Source: an uncultured Dysosmobacter sp.
GTDB taxonomy: Bacteria; Bacillota; Clostridia; Oscillospirales; Oscillospiraceae
DNA length: 8,991 nucleotides
Assembly (NCBI GenBank): GCA_934563745.1
Contig: CAKTHE010000037.1
Coordinates: 1 to 8,991, forward strand
Direction: 5' to 3'
Shown here: one piece after another, positions 6,316 to 8,991 of the stretch
Numbering within the stretch: the stretch's first letter is position 1
Layout: each line of letters begins with the position of its first letter
Notes under the pieces: model-generated
Told to the model about the DNA's origin: nothing
Databases searched by the model: none
The model's input: only the letters and a program-made list of their open reading frames with translations
Made by a program: the position numbers and the translations under genes

Positions 6316-7074
6316 ATGATCGCTTTGATTGACTGGCAGGCCGGAACAAAACCGGTGCGGCAGGCCGTGCACATTCAGCTGCGTTCCATTCGAACGCTTA
6401 CCTTGACGCAGGTACAAATCCACAAAGGAGCGCATACCCCGGTCCGGCTGCTTCGGCACAGGATCCGGACGGCGGCGCGGGAGCTGCAGCGCCGGGGCGT
6501 GACCCGGGCGGTTTTCGGCCGGGAGTTTTCCATGGCCGGGGAATTTGCGCGCTGGGGCATTCTACCGGTTGAGACGCAGGCGCTCTGGCAGGCCCTGGCG
6601 GCACCGCTGACCGCGGCCGCGGCGGCACAGGCGGAACTTTCGGCCGGCCGGGCGGTGGTTGCCGTGTGCGGGGAGCGGCTGAGCGCCGCGATGGTCCGGA
6701 CGGTCACGGAGTTGTGCATGCGCTGGCGCTATGTGCGGCTGTGTGTGCCCAGCGGCGGGGAAGAGCTGTGCCGGACGCTGCGCCGGGAATATGGTGCGGC
6801 CCTGGTGCTGGAGCACGGCAGGGAGCAGACGCCGCAGGCGGATCTGTATGTATGCTTCGATTCCCCGCCCGACGCGGTACGGAAGGGCGGCATTGTGCTG
6901 GACCTGAGCGGAGCCGGAGCGGAGGAAGGGCGGCCGGGGCTGTACTTTCCGCCGGACCTGGAGGCGCAGCTGCCGCAGGAAGGCGACCGGGCGCAGCTGG
7001 CCGCGGCACTGCTGGAGGGCGGGGCTCTGCGCCGCAGCGAGATCGGGATCGCGGGAAAGCCGGCGGAGACTTGA
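6316..7074 (+). CDS. Uncharacterised protein, possible Rossmann-like fold
   Basis: I do not recognise this 252-residue protein. It has no signal peptide or transmembrane segment, so it is probably cytoplasmic. Residues 1-70 are rich in Arg and His and basic overall (RLLRHRIRTAARELQRRGV). An Ala-rich helix (about 90-110) leads to a strand AVVAVCGE (113-120), a helix from SAAMVRTVTELCMRW, and strands YVRLCV (139-144), GAALVLE and DLYVCFD (176-182), then GGIVLDLSG (191-199). This alternation of strands and helices suggests a Rossmann-like fold, but no nucleotide-binding glycine motif or catalytic signature is evident. The C-terminal part has LPQEGDRAQLAAALLEGGALRRSEIG, which looks structured and conserved rather than random. 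Coding is supported by a good ribosome binding site, an open frame over 759 bases and third-position GC bias. Its stop codon overlaps the greA promoter. Confidence 0.75.
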   Translation: MIALIDWQAGTKPVRQAVHIQLRSIRTLTLTQVQIHKGAHTPVRLLRHRIRTAARELQRRGVTRAVFGREFSMAGEFARWGILPVETQALWQALAAPLTAAAAAQAELSAGRAVVAVCGERLSAAMVRTVTELCMRWRYVRLCVPSGGEELCRTLRREYGAALVLEHGREQTPQADLYVCFDSPPDAVRKGGIVLDLSGAGAEEGRPGLYFPPDLEAQLPQEGDRAQLAAALLEGGALRRSEIGIAGKPAET

Positions 7075-7099
7075 CATTCCGGTTTTCAGTCACTATAAT
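7071..7099 (+). promoter_or_regulatory. Perfect consensus sigma-A promoter of greA-lysS
   Basis: TTGACA (7071-7076) and TATAAT (7094-7099) are separated by exactly 17 bases, a full match to the consensus. The TGA stop of the upstream gene (7072-7074) is part of the -35 box. Transcription should start near 7106, giving an AT-rich leader of about 77 bases before greA. Confidence 0.92.
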
Positions 7100-7182
7100 A
7101 CTGGTTTATACTGATTATATAATAGAATAAGTATGTCCCAGTGACTTTTTACAAATCAAAGCACAGAAAGGAACGGATCCCC

Positions 7183-7656
7183 ATGGAGAAAGAATACAGA
7201 ATGAGTCAAGCCCGTTTCGACGAGCTGACCCAAGAACTGAACTATCTTAAGACTACCCGTTCGGACGAAGTGGCGGAGCAGATCAAGATCGCCCGCGGCT
7301 TCGGTGACCTCAGCGAGAACAGCGAGTACGATGAAGCAAAAAACGAGCAGGGCAAGCTGTACTCCCGCATTGCCGAGCTGGAGGTTATTCTGCAGCATGT
7401 GGTGATCGTGGATGAGTCTAACGCCCCTACCAACGCCGTGACCATCGGCTGCCGCGTGATTGTGGCTACGCCGGACGGCCAGGAGCTGCCGGCCTATAAG
7501 ATCGTCGGTTCGCAGGAGTCGGACCCGATGAACGGCATCATTTCGGAGGATTCGCCTTTCGGCAAGGCGCTGCTGGGCGCCAAGGAAGGGGACCAGGTCG
7601 TGGTGGAGGCTCCCAACGGCAATATCCATTACACGGTCAAGAAGATCGAGCGCTGA
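7183..7656 (+). CDS. greA: Transcription elongation factor GreA
   Basis: GreA (157 residues) enters the secondary channel of RNA polymerase and stimulates cleavage of backtracked RNA, rescuing stalled complexes. The N-terminal coiled-coil hairpin (about residues 8-77) carries the acidic tip GDLSENSEYDEAK (41-53), with Asp42 and Glu45 matching the residues that hold the catalytic metal. The C-terminal FKBP-like domain (about 82-157) includes the hallmark SEDSPFGKALLGAKEGD (121-137). Length is normal for GreA. ATG 7183 is chosen because AAAGGAA (7167-7173) lies nine bases upstream and alignment to the family starts here; the open frame back to GTG 7141 only adds leader sequence. lysS follows after 11 bases, its ribosome binding site overlapping the greA stop, so the two are co-transcribed, an arrangement common in Firmicutes. 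Confidence 0.97.
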   Translation: MEKEYRMSQARFDELTQELNYLKTTRSDEVAEQIKIARGFGDLSENSEYDEAKNEQGKLYSRIAELEVILQHVVIVDESNAPTNAVTIGCRVIVATPDGQELPAYKIVGSQESDPMNGIISEDSPFGKALLGAKEGDQVVVEAPNGNIHYTVKKIER

Positions 7657-7667
7657 GGAGAGACACG

Positions 7668-8991
7668 ATGTCGGAACAGAAGAAGAATCAGCAGCCTGCG
7701 CCGGAGCAGGATCTGAGCCAGCAGACCAAGATCCGCCGGGAAAAGCTGGCGGCGCTGCAGGCGGAGGGGCGCGACCCCTTTACCATCACCCGCTTTGACT
7801 GGGACCATACCTCCGAGCAGATCAAGACCCATTTTGACGAGCTGGAAGGGCAGCCGGTGAAGATCGCCGGCCGCCTGATGAGCAAGCGGGGCATGGGAAA
7901 GGTCAGCTTCTGCGATCTGCAGGACCGGGACGGCCGCATCCAGCTTTACGCCCGGCAGGACGAGATGGATGAAGATATTTACAAGCGGTTTAAAAAGTAC
8001 GATATCGGCGATATCGTGGGCGTCGAGGGCGAAGTGTTCCGCACTCAGCGGGGCGAGATGAGCGTCCGGGCCAAGAATATTATCCTGCTGTCCAAGTCTC
8101 TGCTGCCTCTGCCGGAGAAGTTTCACGGCCTGCAGGATAAGGAACTGCGCTTCCGTCAGCGGTACGTGGATCTGATGGTGAACCCGGAGGTGAAGCGGAA
8201 CTTCGTTATCCGCTCTCAGTTCATCAAGCATCTGCGGGACTATCTGGACAACATGGGCTATATCGAGGTGGAGACGCCTGTTCTGAACACCATTGCCGGC
8301 GGCGCCGCCGCCCGGCCCTTCATCACCCATCACAACACCCTGGACATTGACATGTACATGCGCATCGCCACGGAGCTTCCCCTGAAGCGTCTGATCGTGG
8401 GCGGCATGGACCGGGTGTATGAGATCGGCCGGATCTTCCGCAATGAGGGCATGGATCCCAAGCACAACCCCGAATTCACAACGGTGGAGTTGTATCAGGC
8501 CTATACGGATTTTCACGGCATGATGGACATTGCCGAGGGCGTGTACACCACCTTTGCCCAGAAGTATCTGGGCACCTATGAGCTGGAGTGGATGGGCGAG
8601 AAGATCGACCTGACCCCCGGCTGGCCCCGTATGACCATGGTGGAGGCCGTCAGAAAATATGTGGGCATCGATTTTGACGCCATCAGCGATGACGCCGAAG
8701 CCGTGGCCGCGGCCAAGGCCAAGGGTGTGGAGCTTTCCGATGCTGCGGAGAAGACCTGGGGCAACGCCCTGTACGCCTGCTTCGACCAGAAGGTGGAGGA
8801 GCATCTGGTGCAGCCCACCTTCATCACCATGTACCCGGTGGAGGTCAGTCCCCTGACCAAGCGCAGCCCTGCCGATCCCCGGCTGACGGAGCGGTTCGAG
8901 TTCTTCATCTGCCGCAGCGAGATGGGCAACGCCTACTCCGAGCTGAACGACCCCATCGACCAGCGCCGCCGCTTTGAAAAGCAGGTGGAGC
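7668..8991 (+). CDS. lysS: Lysyl-tRNA synthetase, class II (3' end outside window)
   Basis: LysS charges tRNA-Lys with lysine using ATP. The first 441 residues, out of roughly 500 usual for the family, lie in the window with no stop. A Gln/Glu/Lys-rich start (1-25) precedes the anticodon-binding OB-fold (about 62-150: VKIAGRLMSKRGMGKVSF, then LQDRDGRIQLYA). The class II core shows the motif 1 region (LDNMGYIEVETPVLNTIAGG) with GGAAARPFITHHNTLD after it. Motif 2 is VYEIGRIFRNEGMDPKHNPEF (250-270) and TTVELYQAY. The lysine-site region TFITMYPVEVSPLTK (384-398) and the MGNAYSELNDPIDQRRRF stretch are intact. Motif 3 lies past the window end. GAGGAG (7655-7660) lies seven bases before ATG 7668 and overlaps the greA stop, indicating coupling. 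No oddities are seen in the visible part. Confidence 0.97.
   Translation, partial: MSEQKKNQQPAPEQDLSQQTKIRREKLAALQAEGRDPFTITRFDWDHTSEQIKTHFDELEGQPVKIAGRLMSKRGMGKVSFCDLQDRDGRIQLYARQDEMDEDIYKRFKKYDIGDIVGVEGEVFRTQRGEMSVRAKNIILLSKSLLPLPEKFHGLQDKELRFRQRYVDLMVNPEVKRNFVIRSQFIKHLRDYLDNMGYIEVETPVLNTIAGGAAARPFITHHNTLDIDMYMRIATELPLKRLIVGGMDRVYEIGRIFRNEGMDPKHNPEFTTVELYQAYTDFHGMMDIAEGVYTTFAQKYLGTYELEWMGEKIDLTPGWPRMTMVEAVRKYVGIDFDAISDDAEAVAAAKAKGVELSDAAEKTWGNALYACFDQKVEEHLVQPTFITMYPVEVSPLTKRSPADPRLTERFEFFICRSEMGNAYSELNDPIDQRRRFEKQVE

Noticed and set aside
4088..6374. Long open frames on the minus strand opposite ftsX and the M23 gene (404 and 470 codons)
   Set aside because: They lie wholly opposite well-identified genes and their predicted proteins show no family features. 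They arise from the GC-biased third codon positions of the real genes.
7118..7123. Second TATAAT in the greA leader
   Set aside because: No -35-like hexamer or extended -10 TG lies at the right distance on either strand. It is probably a by-product of the AT-rich leader.
7629..8804. 391-codon minus-strand frame opposite lysS
   Set aside because: It is the shadow of lysS, which is unmistakable on the plus strand with its OB-fold and class II motifs 1 and 2.

Overview
The window looks like the chromosome of a moderately GC-rich Gram-positive anaerobe of the class Clostridia, most likely a member of the Oscillospiraceae/Ruminococcaceae. The reasons are a DUF4830 protein typical of that group, a CwlO/PcsB-style secreted coiled-coil hydrolase next to ftsEX, the greA-lysS pair, strong AGGAGG ribosome binding sites and textbook sigma-A promoters. 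The genus cannot be fixed from this sequence alone. All genes are ordinary chromosomal ones. I see no mobile element, CRISPR array, rRNA or tRNA.

Layout. (1) 1-507: the 3' third of tuf (elongation factor Tu), closed by a strong, roughly symmetric terminator. (2) 604-1083, minus strand: a small membrane-anchored DUF4830 protein, convergent with tuf and divergent from the next gene. (3) 1190-1936: an RsuA-type 16S rRNA pseudouridine synthase. (4) 2082-3173: a CdaR/PucR-type transcriptional regulator with its own good promoter (1994-2022), followed by a perfect 26-bp inverted repeat (3228-3283). (5) 3442-6245: a tight three-gene operon, ftsE-ftsX-M23 peptidase, behind a promoter at 3317-3345. 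(6) 6316-7074: an unrecognised 252-residue protein whose ribosome binding site is buried in a terminator-like hairpin. (7) 7183-8991: greA and the first 441 codons of lysS, driven by a perfect consensus promoter (TTGACA, 17 bases, TATAAT) whose -35 box contains the stop codon of the preceding gene.

How the genes work together. FtsE (ATPase) and FtsX (membrane protein) form an ABC-like machine that transmits a cytoplasmic signal through FtsX to a secreted coiled-coil peptidoglycan hydrolase. The third gene of the operon is an obvious candidate for that hydrolase. It has a signal peptide, a long two-part coiled coil with a short hook, and a LytM domain that keeps every zinc and catalytic residue. 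tuf, rsuA, greA and lysS serve translation and transcription elongation.

I found no strong case for a wholly undescribed system. The points most worth a second look are the unknown 252-residue gene and its hairpin-masked ribosome binding site, the FtsEX-LytM operon, the regulator beside it, and the long perfect inverted repeat between them.
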